Origin: Flavobacterium sp. J27
GTDB lineage: Bacteria > Bacteroidota > Bacteroidia > Flavobacteriales > Flavobacteriaceae
Direction: 5' to 3'
NCBI RefSeq assembly: GCF_004303025.1
Contig: NZ_PJQW01000013.1
Coordinates: forward strand, 29,211-93,210
Length of the DNA stretch: 64,000 nucleotides
Shown here in pieces: positions 17,990 through 27,015 of this stretch (the first letter of the stretch is position 1; each line of letters opens with the position of its first letter). The translations under genes and the position numbers were made by a program. Under the pieces are notes generated by a model. It saw only the letters and a list, made by a program, of their open reading frames with translations, was not told where the DNA came from and made no database searches.

Positions 17990-18027
17990 AAAAGGCTATC
18001 AAATAATTTATTGATAGCCTTTTTTAT
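17990..18027 (+). terminator. Terminator after 57-aa protein gene
   Basis: Hairpin AAAAAGGCTATCAA / TTGATAGCCTTTTTT around an AT loop, with a T run, about 30 bases after the small gene. Confidence 0.85.
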
Positions 18028-18071
18028 TAATATAATTAATATAAAACAATAAAAAATAATAATTTAAAAAC

Positions 18072-18182
18072 TCATGACGCAAACCTTGAAATTTCTAGGT
18101 TAAATTGAACTATTGGTTCCATAAGTAATTTTTCATTCTCTTTATCTATTTCTTCATCATCAAAAGCTTTAAGATATGACAT
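18072..18182 (-). pseudogene. Short ORF, probable C-terminal gene remnant
   Basis: 36-codon frame MSYLKAFDDEEIDKENEKLL ending at 18072. The frame is open for a few codons upstream (NAKNVAIT) before a stop. It looks like the end of a larger protein whose 5' part is lost, at the right edge of the decayed island. No family recognised; it could also be a chance ORF. Confidence 0.35.
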
Positions 18183-18206
18183 TGTTATTGCAACATTTTT
18201 CGCATT

Positions 18207-18608
18207 TTATTTTATCTCTTGACAAAGTTCAACCAAAACACCATTTGTTCCTTTAGGATGAAGAAAAGCAACCCATTTATTATCAGCTCCTTTTTTTGGT
18301 TTTTCATTCAACAAAACAAAACCTTCATTACGCAATCTTTCCATCTCAAGCAAAATATCTTCAACATCAAAAGCTATATGATGAATTCCCTCTCCTCTTT
18401 TATCAATAAACTTTGCAATAGGACTATCTTCTTTAGTTGCTTCTAACAATTCTATTTTATTTGATCCAACTTGAAAAAAAGAGGTTTTTACACCTTCACT
18501 CTCAACAATTTCTTCTTTATAAGAAGAAACGCCAAGTAGTTTTTCATAAATTTCATTAGAAACTGCCAAATTTTTAACAGCAATACCGATATGCTCAATT
18601 TTTCTCAT
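18207..18608 (-). CDS. mce: Methylmalonyl-CoA epimerase
   Basis: 133 aa from the ATG at 18608 (MRKIEHIGIAVKNL); the longer frame upstream has no matching start. VOC-fold metalloenzyme: metal ligands are in IEHIGIAV, GIHHIAFDV and the final VLVELCQ. It interconverts (R)- and (S)-methylmalonyl-CoA in propionate metabolism. Divergent from rbfA. Confidence 0.93.
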   Translation of the reverse strand: MRKIEHIGIAVKNLAVSNEIYEKLLGVSSYKEEIVESEGVKTSFFQVGSNKIELLEATKEDSPIAKFIDKRGEGIHHIAFDVEDILLEMERLRNEGFVLLNEKPKKGADNKWVAFLHPKGTNGVLVELCQEIK

Positions 18609-18698
18609 CATTCTTAAATTGTTTGAAGTATAACCACAAAATAACAAAAGATTCACATCAAAAAAAACAAATGAATCAAACTTTATCACTTAATTGCT

Positions 18699-18706
18699 TA
18701 TTTTTG
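18699..18706 (+). promoter_or_regulatory. -7 box of rbfA; near-leaderless start
   Basis: TATTTTTG (TAnnTTTG) ends only 4 bases before the rbfA ATG at 18711, so transcription should begin at or next to the start codon. Confidence 0.55.
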
Positions 18707-18710
18707 CAAT

Positions 18711-19103
18711 ATGGAAACGAATAGACAAAAAAAAATAGGTGCGCTTTTGCAAAATGATTTAGTAGATATTCTACAAGGTGAGATTAGAAAAAATGGAATT
18801 ACTAATTTAGTTATTTCGGTATCCAAAGTAAATGTTACTTCCGATTTATCTATTGCCAAAGTGTTTTTAAGTGTTTTTCCTACTGATAAAGCAGGAGAAA
18901 TTCTGAACGCAATAAAAACGAACACTCCTTTAATAAAACACGATTTATCTCAAAGAGTTAAAAACCAATTAAGAAAAGTCCCTAACCTAATCTTCTACAT
19001 AGATGACAGTTTAGATTACATAGAAAAGATTGACAATGCTTTAAACGGAAAAGAAAACCCAGTTTTAAATCCAGAATTATTAGATAAAAGAAAAAAATCA
19101 TAA
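18711..19103 (+). CDS. rbfA: Ribosome-binding factor A
   Basis: 130 aa KH-fold protein beginning METNRQKKIGALLQNDLVDIL, the conserved start in this group. It assists late maturation of the 30S subunit, binding near the 5' helix of 16S rRNA. ATG follows its -7 box by 4 bases (possible leaderless mRNA). Three bases separate it from the next gene. Confidence 0.95.
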   Translation: METNRQKKIGALLQNDLVDILQGEIRKNGITNLVISVSKVNVTSDLSIAKVFLSVFPTDKAGEILNAIKTNTPLIKHDLSQRVKNQLRKVPNLIFYIDDSLDYIEKIDNALNGKENPVLNPELLDKRKKS

Positions 19104-19106
19104 GCA

Positions 19107-20306
19107 TTGTATTTCCCTTTTTACATAGCCAAAAGATACGCCATAAGTTTTAGCAAAAACTCAGCTATTAATACAATAACTATCATTTCTTCTATTGCAA
19201 TTGTAGCTAGTGCTATGTCACTATTTGTATTCCTTTCTATATTTAGTGGATTAAGAGATTTTACACTTAGCTACAGCAATTCTTCGGATCCAGATTTTAA
19301 AATAGAACCTAGTAGCGGCAAATCCTTTTATTTAACCGAAAAAGAAGACGCGCTATTAAAAGGAAACCAATCTATTAACAGCTATAGCAAAATCATTGAA
19401 GACCGCGTCCTTTTCAGATACAACAACAAAGAACAAATTGCAACCATAAAAGGTGTTGACAAGTCTTTCTCTAAGGTTACTAAAACCAGCGATTATGTTT
19501 ATATCGGAACTTGGATAGAACCCAATTCAAAAGAAGCCATAATTGGAAGTGAAATCGCAAGAAAGCTATCCTTGGGTTTATTTGATTTTGAACACACCTT
19601 AGAAGCATTTGCTCCAAAGCCAGGAAAAGGCGTGATTGAAAATAACGAAGACGCTTTCAATATTGTCGGTTTACAACCTGTAGGCATGTACAACATTAAC
19701 GAAGACATTGACAATAAATATGTTTTTTGCGACATTGAAATCGCAAGAAAGCTTTTTCAATTTAAAAAAAATCAATTAAGTAGCATTGAATTCAAATCAA
19801 AAAACAACACTCCTGAAGAAAAAGTAATTAACGAATTACATTCTATTTTCAAAGACAAGGTTACAATTAAAACAAAAGCTCAATTAAACGACTCTTTATA
19901 TAAAATGCTCAATTCAGAGAATTTATTCATCTATCTTTTTAGTACACTTATAGTAATATTAACTCTTTTTTGTTTAGCAGGAGCAATTGTCATGATTGTT
20001 ATTGACAAAAAAGACAACATCACCACCTTATACAATTTAGGCTTAACCTTTCAAGAAATAAGAAACATTTTCTTTACTCAAGGTATCTTAATAACAACGT
20101 TTGGACTAATCATTGGACTTGTAATTGGAAGCTTATTAATTATTTTACAACAACAATTTTCTATCCTTATGATTACTTCTAGTATTGCATATCCTGTTAA
20201 ATTCAAAACAATAAACATAATATTAGTAATCGGCACCATCATTCCATTAGGATTAATTTCTTCATGGATAGCTTCAGGACGAGTAAACAAAGAGATATTA
20301 AAATAA
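19107..20306 (+). CDS. LolE-like ABC transporter permease (FtsX family)
   Basis: 399 aa with a TTG start 3 bases after rbfA; no ATG lies in the conserved region (YFPFYIAKRYAISFSKN). One N-terminal TM (about 25-47), a large periplasmic MacB-like domain (about 50-265) and three C-terminal TMs with the FtsX fold. Matches lipoprotein-releasing permeases that extract lipoproteins for transport to the outer membrane. The partner ATPase is not next to it. rbfA-lolE order is common in Flavobacteriaceae. Confidence 0.9.
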   Translation: MYFPFYIAKRYAISFSKNSAINTITIISSIAIVASAMSLFVFLSIFSGLRDFTLSYSNSSDPDFKIEPSSGKSFYLTEKEDALLKGNQSINSYSKIIEDRVLFRYNNKEQIATIKGVDKSFSKVTKTSDYVYIGTWIEPNSKEAIIGSEIARKLSLGLFDFEHTLEAFAPKPGKGVIENNEDAFNIVGLQPVGMYNINEDIDNKYVFCDIEIARKLFQFKKNQLSSIEFKSKNNTPEEKVINELHSIFKDKVTIKTKAQLNDSLYKMLNSENLFIYLFSTLIVILTLFCLAGAIVMIVIDKKDNITTLYNLGLTFQEIRNIFFTQGILITTFGLIIGLVIGSLLIILQQQFSILMITSSIAYPVKFKTINIILVIGTIIPLGLISSWIASGRVNKEILK

Positions 20307-20307
20307 A

Positions 20308-20335
20308 AAAGCCTCAATTAACAATTGAAGCTTTT
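20308..20335 (+). terminator. Terminator after LolE-like gene
   Basis: Hairpin AAAAGCCTCAATT / AATTGAAGCTTTT with loop AAC, just after the stop codon. Confidence 0.75.
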
Positions 20336-20340
20336 ACTTG

Positions 20341-20420
20341 TACCTTGGGTGGGAATCGAACCCACACTCCGAAGAACACGAGTTTGAGTCGTGCGCGTCT
20401 ACCAATTCCGCCACCAAGGC
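20341..20420 (-). tRNA. tRNA-Leu (CAA)
   Basis: 80 bases on the leftward strand: acceptor GCCTTGG / CCAAGGT, D-arm with GGCGGAATTGGTAGACGC, anticodon stem CACGA / TCGTG around loop CTCAAAC (anticodon CAA), a variable arm, and T-loop GGTTCGATTCC. CCA is not encoded. Confidence 0.95.
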
Positions 20421-20537
20421 ATTAAAAACAAGTTAGAAAATATCTTTCTTTGTTTTTGAGAGTGCAAATGTAATTATTTTTTCAAAAATCTTAATAAAAA
20501 TACTTAAAAATTTACTTTCAGAGTCCAAATTTATTTC

Positions 20538-20545
20538 TAAATTTG
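20538..20545 (+). promoter_or_regulatory. -7 box of prs
   Basis: TAAATTTG (TAnnTTTG) 51 bases upstream of the prs ATG; TTTC 18 bases further upstream may be a degenerate -33 element. Confidence 0.5.
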
Positions 20546-20596
20546 CACCTCGTTAATACAACACAACACTAAACAACTACTAAACAACAATTTAAG

Positions 20597-21538
20597 ATGT
20601 CATACAACGAGCCTGAAGCAAAAATATTTGCATGTTCTCAGAGTGTGTACTTAGCGGAAAGAATAGCCGAAAGCTATGGTGTTCCACTGGGTAAAGTTAC
20701 GTTCTCAAAATATAGCGATGGAGAATTCCAACCTTCATTTGAAGAGTCAATAAGAGGTTTACGCGTTTTTCTTGTTTGTTCTACTTTCCCTAGTTCAGAC
20801 AATTTAATGGAATTATTACTGATGATTGATGCAGCAAAAAGAGCTTCTGCACGTCATATAACAGCAGTTATTCCTTATTTTGGATGGGCAAGACAGGATA
20901 GAAAAGACAAACCAAGAGTTCCAATAGGAGCAAAATTGGTAGCAAAATTATTAGAAACAGCTGGAGCTACTCGTATTATGACTATGGATTTACATGCTGA
21001 TCAAATACAAGGATTTTTTGAAAAACCGGTAGACCACTTATTTGCATCAACTATCTTTTTACCTTATGTAAAAAGTTTGAATTTGGAAAACTTAACCATA
21101 GCTTCACCTGATATGGGTGGTTCTAAAAGAGCCTATGCATACTCTAAGTTTTTAGAATCTGATGTAGTAGTTTGTTACAAACAACGCAAAAAAGCCAATG
21201 TAATAGATACTATGGAACTAATTGGTGATGTTACTGGAAGAAATGTCATTCTGGTAGACGACATGATTGATACTGGAGGAACTTTAGCAAAAGCTGCTGA
21301 TGTTATGATGGAAAGAGGTGCATTAAGTGTAAGAGCAATTTGTACCCATGCCATATTATCAGGAAGCGCATATGAAAAAATAGAAAATTCTAAATTATTA
21401 GAATTGATTGTAACAGATTCTATTCCATTACAGAAAGAATCTAAAAAAATAAGAGTAGTTTCTTGTGCCAATTTGTTTGCAGAAGTAATGCATATGGTAC
21501 AAAATAACAACTCAATAAGTGGTAAGTTTTTAATGTAA
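20597..21538 (+). CDS. prs: Ribose-phosphate pyrophosphokinase
   Basis: 313 aa class I PRPP synthetase. Motifs: FSKYSDGEFQPSFEES, the ATP/flexible region YFGWARQDRKDKPRVPI, MDLHADQIQGFF (metal and catalytic His) and the PRPP loop ILVDDMIDTGGTLAKA. Makes PRPP for purines, pyrimidines, His, Trp and NAD. PRPP is used by the amidotransferase and ComF-type proteins elsewhere in the window. Followed 47 bases later by rplY, a common pairing. Confidence 0.97.
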   Translation: MSYNEPEAKIFACSQSVYLAERIAESYGVPLGKVTFSKYSDGEFQPSFEESIRGLRVFLVCSTFPSSDNLMELLLMIDAAKRASARHITAVIPYFGWARQDRKDKPRVPIGAKLVAKLLETAGATRIMTMDLHADQIQGFFEKPVDHLFASTIFLPYVKSLNLENLTIASPDMGGSKRAYAYSKFLESDVVVCYKQRKKANVIDTMELIGDVTGRNVILVDDMIDTGGTLAKAADVMMERGALSVRAICTHAILSGSAYEKIENSKLLELIVTDSIPLQKESKKIRVVSCANLFAEVMHMVQNNNSISGKFLM

Positions 21539-21585
21539 CAACTTATCCAAATAAATTGAATTTTAATTAATTATATATTTTAACA

Positions 21586-22191
21586 ATGAAATCAATTACG
21601 ATTAAAGGATCAGAAAGAGAAAACGTAGGCAAAAAAGCAACAAAAGCCGTACGTGATGCTGGAATGGTTCCTTGCGTTATCTACGGAGGAAATCAACCAG
21701 TGCATTTTACAGCAGATGAAAGAGCATTTAAAGACTTGGTATACACTCCAAACGCTCACACTGTTGTAGTTGAACTAGAAGGTAAAAAAATTGACGCTAT
21801 TTTACAAGATATTCAATTCCACCCAGTTTCTGACAAAATTTTGCACATCGATTTCTTCCAATTAAATGAAGAAAAAGAGATTGTCATGGAAGTTCCTGTA
21901 AAAGTTGTAGGAAAATCCCCTGGCGTTATGGCTGGTGGTGTATTACGTTTAAACCAACGTCGTTTAAAAGTAAAAGCATTACCAAAAGATTTACCAGATT
22001 TTGTTGAAGCAGATATCACTCCACTTGAAATGGGTAATAAATTATATGTTACTAAAATCAAAACAGATAATTTTAAATTAATGCACCCAGACAATACAGT
22101 TGTTTGTCAAGTAAGAATTTCTCGTGCTGCGATGAAAGCTGCTCAAGAAGCTGCAAAAGCTGCAAAAGCTGGAGACAAAAAGAAAAAATAA
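21586..22191 (+). CDS. rplY: 50S ribosomal protein L25 / general stress protein Ctc
   Basis: 201 aa long form: an N-terminal L25 domain (about 1-93, binds 5S rRNA) plus the C-terminal TL5/CTC domain (about 100-185), ending in an Ala/Lys-rich tail ([13 protein letters not shown]). Downstream of prs in the same direction without a terminator between them, so probably co-transcribed. Confidence 0.96.
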   Translation: MKSITIKGSERENVGKKATKAVRDAGMVPCVIYGGNQPVHFTADERAFKDLVYTPNAHTVVVELEGKKIDAILQDIQFHPVSDKILHIDFFQLNEEKEIVMEVPVKVVGKSPGVMAGGVLRLNQRRLKVKALPKDLPDFVEADITPLEMGNKLYVTKIKTDNFKLMHPDNTVVCQVRISRAAMKAAQEAAKAAKAGDKKKK

Positions 22192-22211
22192 TTTTAAATT
22201 ATTTATATTTT

Positions 22212-22240
22212 CAAAAGCATCAGTTTTACTGGTGCTTTTT
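22212..22240 (+). terminator. Terminator after rplY
   Basis: Hairpin AAAAGCATCAG / CTGGTGCTTTT followed by T residues. Confidence 0.85.
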
Positions 22241-22282
22241 TATTTTAATATGGTATTAGAATGGTAAAGTCGGACACAATTC

Positions 22283-22313
22283 TTTGTATACTGGTTAAAA
22301 GAAATTATTTTTG
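22283..22313 (+). promoter_or_regulatory. Promoter of pth
   Basis: TTTG at 22283-22286, 19-base spacer, TATTTTTG at 22306-22313: both elements match the Bacteroidota consensus TTTG-N19-TAnnTTTG. One of the clearest promoters in the window, 52 bases upstream of the pth ATG. Confidence 0.8.
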
Positions 22314-22365
22314 CTGTACTAACATATGAAAATAAAAAGGGCATTTTCAAATAAAAAATTACAAC

Positions 22366-22983
22366 ATGAAATGGCTAAAAAGAATTTTCAAAACAAATGA
22401 TACGAATATAGATTCTATGAAAAAGTTTTTAATTATAGGCTTAGGAAATATTGGTTCTGAATATGTAAACACAAGACATAATATTGGGTTTAAAATACTT
22501 GACTTTCTTACGAGTAAAGAAAACTGTAATTTTCAATCAGTTAAATTGGGAGATGTTGCTGAATTAAAAATAAAAGGACGTACTTTATTTTTATTAAAAC
22601 CAAACACTTACATGAATTTGAGTGGAAAAGCGGTAAAATATTGGATGGAAAAAGAAAACATTCCAAAAGAAAATATCTTAGTAATTACTGATGATTTAAA
22701 TCTAGGTTTTGGAACTATCAGAATCAAAAGTAAAGGTAGCGACGGAGGCCACAATGGCTTAAAAAACATCCAATTATTACTTAACACTACAGAATATCCA
22801 AGATTCAGATTTGGAATTAGCGATACCTTTAAAAAAGGACAACAAGTAAATTATGTTTTAGGAGAATGGAGTGAAGAAGAAAAAGAAAAATTAAAAGAAC
22901 GTCTTGAAATAGCTTCTGAAATTATTAAATCATTTGCTTTAGCAGGCCTAAACAACACTATGAATTCTTTTAACGGAAAATAA
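22366..22983 (+). CDS. pth: Peptidyl-tRNA hydrolase
   Basis: 205 aa. The core starts KFLIIGLGNIGSEYVNTRHNIGF with the catalytic His in NTRHNIGF; other motifs are KPNTYMNLSG, DDLNLGFG and GSDGGHNGLK. It frees tRNA from peptidyl-tRNA. The first 17 residues precede the usual family start; an internal ATG at 22417 is an alternative. Confidence 0.96.
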   Translation: MKWLKRIFKTNDTNIDSMKKFLIIGLGNIGSEYVNTRHNIGFKILDFLTSKENCNFQSVKLGDVAELKIKGRTLFLLKPNTYMNLSGKAVKYWMEKENIPKENILVITDDLNLGFGTIRIKSKGSDGGHNGLKNIQLLLNTTEYPRFRFGISDTFKKGQQVNYVLGEWSEEEKEKLKERLEIASEIIKSFALAGLNNTMNSFNGK

Positions 22984-23031
22984 TTTATCCTATTTTGATT
23001 ATCTTTATTATAACAAATTATAATAAATCAT

Positions 23032-23571
23032 ATGGAAAAAGGAATTCGGTTAACTCTATTAATCTTGTTCATTTCTTGTAGCAACCTAAAAGACAATATT
23101 TCTGTTTCAAAAAAACAGAATAAAACTGTAATAATAAAAGACACTATTCTTTCTTGCCCTCAAAACGGAATTTGTAAAATTGAAACCATCAAAAACAAGA
23201 GTCTTTTAATTAGAAAAGATGATCTTAACGGAATTTATTATCAAACTGAAGACAATGTTATGTTTTCAATAATTAAGTTTACTTACACTAAAGACACTCC
23301 AAAAAATGTTCAAGATGGCAATTATATTGAAGAGATTGTTTTACAAATACAAAATGACATTTCTGAATTAAATTTAACAGATTCTGAACTTCAAAATTGC
23401 AAAATTCTATTTGGCAAACATTGCTTTTGCAAAGGAGAAGCGGGTTACTATAATATAGAAAAAGGAAAATTAGAATTCCATAAAGAAAATAACACCAACA
23501 TTTTAAAATTAGAATTTCAAGTTAATACTACTTCACAAAAAATCACAACTATTAATGCTGTTTTTAAATAA
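23032..23571 (+). CDS. Small lipoprotein A flanking the metalloprotease array
   Basis: 179 aa with a short lipoprotein signal (LLILFISC; acylated Cys at about residue 16). No known domain. It is a paralogue of the lipoprotein at 33290: both have SCPxxGxC followed by E and a hydrophobic strand, a DGxYxEE motif in mid-protein, and a K(I/M)L(F/Y)GK motif near residue 125. The two copies bracket the three tandem metalloprotease genes. Likely periplasmic or outer-membrane anchored; a role as protease inhibitor or chaperone is only a guess. Confidence 0.8.
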   Translation: MEKGIRLTLLILFISCSNLKDNISVSKKQNKTVIIKDTILSCPQNGICKIETIKNKSLLIRKDDLNGIYYQTEDNVMFSIIKFTYTKDTPKNVQDGNYIEEIVLQIQNDISELNLTDSELQNCKILFGKHCFCKGEAGYYNIEKGKLEFHKENNTNILKLEFQVNTTSQKITTINAVFK

Positions 23572-23603
23572 AAAAGCCCTCTGCAATAACAAAGGGCTTA
23601 CAT
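23569..23603. terminator. Bidirectional terminator between lipoprotein A and metalloprotease 2
   Basis: Imperfect hairpin AAAAAAGCCCT.. / ..AGGGCTTACAT between two convergent genes; the T-run is weaker than at other terminators here. Confidence 0.5.
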
Positions 23604-23623
23604 ACTTTATTTGATTAATATGT

Positions 23624-26600
23624 TTATTCCACAATAATTCTTTTTACAGTTCTAGCATTGCCATCAGTAATTGCCACTAAATAAACACCAGATTGAACAG
23701 CATTTAAATTAATATTTTGACTAAAATTTCCTGTATTAGAGTACGAATTTGCAAAGACTTGTCTTCCACTTATATCATATACATCTATAGTTATGTCATT
23801 TGATGATTTAGACATTAATTTAACGGTAAAACTTCCATTATTTGGGTTAGGATACAAAGCAAAATCATCAAAATCAAAACTTTCTGAACCTAAAGGTTCT
23901 ACCGTACAAATATTCAAACTCCAACTATTTAAAGTGCCTCCATCTTGATTGAAAGCATCAGAAACAGTTAATGTCCAAGTTCCTGTAGAATTTGTACCAT
24001 TAAATACAGATAAAGGTTGACTTGGCAAAACAGTTCCAGATATACCAGGATTATTCCCACATACTATAGCAACACCAGCATCATCAAATGTAGCAACTAT
24101 ATTATTTACACTCGTGTTTGGACTACACTCATTAGAAAATAATTCCACAACCGTACCAGTAGGACTCGTTAAAGTTGCAGTAAGGTCGTTTATCCATGTA
24201 TGTGAAATATTCATGGTTATATTAACATCAGAAATAGTTCCTCCTGAAGGAATATTTAATGTAGAAGTAATCGTAGGAGTACCAGTTGCCGATATAGTCA
24301 CAGGAACATTTGGTGAAGAAGTCGTAGCACAAGAAATAGTTCCTGTAGTAAATTGAAAAGGACTACCATAAACACCATTACAAGTTGCGTTTTTAGGTAA
24401 TACTCGCCAATAGTAACTCGTTGCTTGGTTTAAACCAGAAACACTATAGGAATTTGTAGTCACATTTCCTGAACTAACAATATTTGTAAAAGTATTATCT
24501 GTTGCCACCTGAACATCATATGAAGTAGCATTAGGATTAACATTCCAATTTAAATTCAACGAAGTACTTAGTCCATTAGCATTATTCGTAGGACTTGTAA
24601 GCACTACAGGACTAATACCTATCGACAAATAAAACGGTACAGTTTTAGTAGTTCCTCCAGAAGTAGCACTAACAATCATTTGATAATCACCACCCGCTAC
24701 TGCAGTTAAATTACCTAATGTAAAAGTAACCGTTCCAGCAGCATTGATAGGGTTAGGATTAAATGCTACTGTTGAACCTACAGGATTTCCAGAAACACTA
24801 AAATTAGTATTAGCATTAAAACCTCCATATGTTCCATAATTTATTGTAAAATTAACCACATCTTCAGAACAAACATATAAATTTTGTGTTTCTTCCACCC
24901 CTGAGAATGCTACAGAAAAAGAAGATGGCGCAGCCGTAATAGTAAAATTAGTATTTGAAATATCATAAAAAATATGATTATACCCTCTTACCATAATTCT
25001 ATTCTGTGCACCAGGATTATTTGGTACAGTGATTGTTTCCGAACCATCATTTGGCACTTTACTAGCTAGAAGAATAGGGTAAGTAAAACCCCCATCTGTA
25101 GAAAGTAAAATATCTACATAAGAAGCATTAATACCATTAGAATCGGTTCCTGCTACTGTCCAAGTTACATTTTGATTCGTTCCTACCGTCCAAGAAACAG
25201 CTGTATTTGGCACATTTACTAAAAATGGCCCTACAGAAGCTGTCGTTACAACCATTTCATCAATTCCTGTTTGACCGCCATTTGGAGATCTATTATCCCT
25301 AACTGTAAGTGCAAAATTCATTGTTCTAGCTACATTTGGAACAACTTCCCATGTAGGTGCTAAATTATTATTTATAACATCTTGTATTCTTGGCATGTAT
25401 CTATCTGGTGAAGTGATAGGCAATCTAGATCTAAAATTTGGACCAGTTGTAGCGTTTTGTTGAGGGGGCTGAACAGATATATCATTATTTGTTTGTTCCC
25501 AACAATAAGTTAACGCATCACCATTTGCATCAGTGGCACTTCCTTTTAAAATAAAAGCAGTTCCTCTAGGTATAATATAATCTGGACCAGCATTAACAAC
25601 AGGTGCAAAATTACCATTTGCTGTTGTATTTGCACAACTAGTTCCTAGTAAAGTTCTTGTATTTGCTTCAGCTATACTAATAAAACTAAAGTGAGCATCT
25701 GAATTAGATTGAACATTTTGAGGAGAACATATTCCTGCATAAGCCATTATTGTAGTTCCGCTTCCTGGTTCCACCGCTGTTGCATTATTTCTGTTACCTC
25801 CACCACAATTACCACTACTTCCATTAAAAGTATGGTTACACCCAAATTGATGCCCAATCTCATGAGCTACATAATCAATATCAAAAGGATCTCCAACAGG
25901 TGCCGAAGACCCAGTTACTCCTCTCGCTTTTTGAGTATTATTACAAACCACCCCGAGTCCGGCAACTCCACCTCCGCCAGTACTTACCACATGACCTATA
26001 TCGTAATTAGCAGATCCAATAACACTTGTAACATTAGATTGATTCTCTCCTAGCATGACACTTCCACTACTATTTGTGTATGGATCCGTTCCACTATTAG
26101 TATAAATCAACAAATTATTATTCGCAACTAGATTTAATCTAGCTGAAAAATCTCTTTCATACACACTATTCACTCGATTAACTGTAACAACAATTGCAGC
26201 TTGTGCTCCTGCAATAGTTCCACCATGGAAGGCAGCATATTCACCTGTACAAGCCATTGCTAATCTATACACTCTAAAATTTCCATCACTAGCTCTGTTT
26301 AACTGATTGTCTTCATTAATAGCCGTTTTAAATGCATCATGATTCATCTCATCAAAACCACATTCAAAACTGGTTGATCTCGCTAAATTTGCTCTATTGT
26401 AAACAATATAATTTTCTAAATCTGAAGTATACGTATCTATATATATAGTACCTAAAGTTCCAGACAAAATCATAGCATGCAGACCAAATTGAGTAATACT
26501 AAATCTCATGGTAGCAGTTGGATCATCAATTCCTTTTCCTAAATAGGTTTTAATATCAGGAAATTTAACTGCTAATCCATCTTCCATAACTGGAGAATCA

Positions 26601-26875
26601 TAAATTTTAAAATTATTTAAAACCCCTTGCGCATTAGGAAAAGCAATAATTACAGATGAAGCTTGACCACTTAAATCATTTGGTGCAGCCTGTAATTTTA
26701 CTTTTAAATCTGCTATATTTAATTTATAGAGCTTATACTCTGTAGGCATTGAGTTTCTATCCATTTTAGCAAGCGAGCTAACTTGCCTTTCAGAAATTTT
26801 TTCCCAAATTTTTTCTTGAGAAAAGCCATTACAAAAAAATAATAGCAAAAAAATGTTGAATAATGTTTTTTTCAT
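23624..26875 (-). CDS. T9SS-secreted reprolysin-type metalloprotease with FN3 and P-domain
   Basis: 1083 aa from the ATG at 26875, which starts a proper signal peptide ([20 protein letters not shown]). Order: propeptide; catalytic domain with [11 protein letters not shown] (first His residue 338) and Met-turn TTIMAYAG; beta-sandwich modules; FN3 ([17 protein letters not shown]); proprotein convertase P-domain (ending [11 protein letters not shown]); T9SS type A domain ([10 protein letters not shown] to KRIIVE). Unlike its four paralogues it lacks the GCIGCVC segment before the zinc site and carries a Cys in it (GCNH) plus a CGGG insertion. Last of three tandem leftward genes. Confidence 0.93.
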   Translation of the reverse strand: MKKTLFNIFLLLFFCNGFSQEKIWEKISERQVSSLAKMDRNSMPTEYKLYKLNIADLKVKLQAAPNDLSGQASSVIIAFPNAQGVLNNFKIYDSPVMEDGLAVKFPDIKTYLGKGIDDPTATMRFSITQFGLHAMILSGTLGTIYIDTYTSDLENYIVYNRANLARSTSFECGFDEMNHDAFKTAINEDNQLNRASDGNFRVYRLAMACTGEYAAFHGGTIAGAQAAIVVTVNRVNSVYERDFSARLNLVANNNLLIYTNSGTDPYTNSSGSVMLGENQSNVTSVIGSANYDIGHVVSTGGGGVAGLGVVCNNTQKARGVTGSSAPVGDPFDIDYVAHEIGHQFGCNHTFNGSSGNCGGGNRNNATAVEPGSGTTIMAYAGICSPQNVQSNSDAHFSFISIAEANTRTLLGTSCANTTANGNFAPVVNAGPDYIIPRGTAFILKGSATDANGDALTYCWEQTNNDISVQPPQQNATTGPNFRSRLPITSPDRYMPRIQDVINNNLAPTWEVVPNVARTMNFALTVRDNRSPNGGQTGIDEMVVTTASVGPFLVNVPNTAVSWTVGTNQNVTWTVAGTDSNGINASYVDILLSTDGGFTYPILLASKVPNDGSETITVPNNPGAQNRIMVRGYNHIFYDISNTNFTITAAPSSFSVAFSGVEETQNLYVCSEDVVNFTINYGTYGGFNANTNFSVSGNPVGSTVAFNPNPINAAGTVTFTLGNLTAVAGGDYQMIVSATSGGTTKTVPFYLSIGISPVVLTSPTNNANGLSTSLNLNWNVNPNATSYDVQVATDNTFTNIVSSGNVTTNSYSVSGLNQATSYYWRVLPKNATCNGVYGSPFQFTTGTISCATTSSPNVPVTISATGTPTITSTLNIPSGGTISDVNITMNISHTWINDLTATLTSPTGTVVELFSNECSPNTSVNNIVATFDDAGVAIVCGNNPGISGTVLPSQPLSVFNGTNSTGTWTLTVSDAFNQDGGTLNSWSLNICTVEPLGSESFDFDDFALYPNPNNGSFTVKLMSKSSNDITIDVYDISGRQVFANSYSNTGNFSQNINLNAVQSGVYLVAITDGNARTVKRIIVE

Positions 26876-26896
26876 ATAATATTTATTTGGTTTAAA

Positions 26897-26926
26897 CAAA
26901 TATAACAATAATAACAACAAAGCAAA
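26897..26926 (-). promoter_or_regulatory. Promoter of metalloprotease 2
   Basis: Leftward strand: TTTG (complement of 26923-26926), 18-base spacer, -7 box TATATTTG (complement of 26897-26904). The same -7 sequence precedes the genes at 3477, 27016 and 40282. Confidence 0.7.
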
Positions 26927-26960
26927 TTATATTTATTTACCTATTAATCAAATAATTATA

Positions 26961-26998
26961 AAAAAAGGAGCGTCTGTAGCACTCCTTTTTTCTTATAA
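26961..26998 (-). terminator. Terminator after metalloprotease 3
   Basis: Hairpin AAAAAAGGAGCG / CACTCCTTTTTT around TCTGTAG between two leftward protease genes; each therefore appears to be its own transcription unit. Confidence 0.75.
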
Positions 26999-27015
26999 AC
27001 TTATTTTTAAATATA

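Noticed and set aside
15302..18206. tRNA-targeted integration with a duplicated tRNA 3' end
   Set aside because: No second copy of the tRNA end was seen, and the decayed genes lie on the 5' side of the tRNA, opposite to the usual arrangement.
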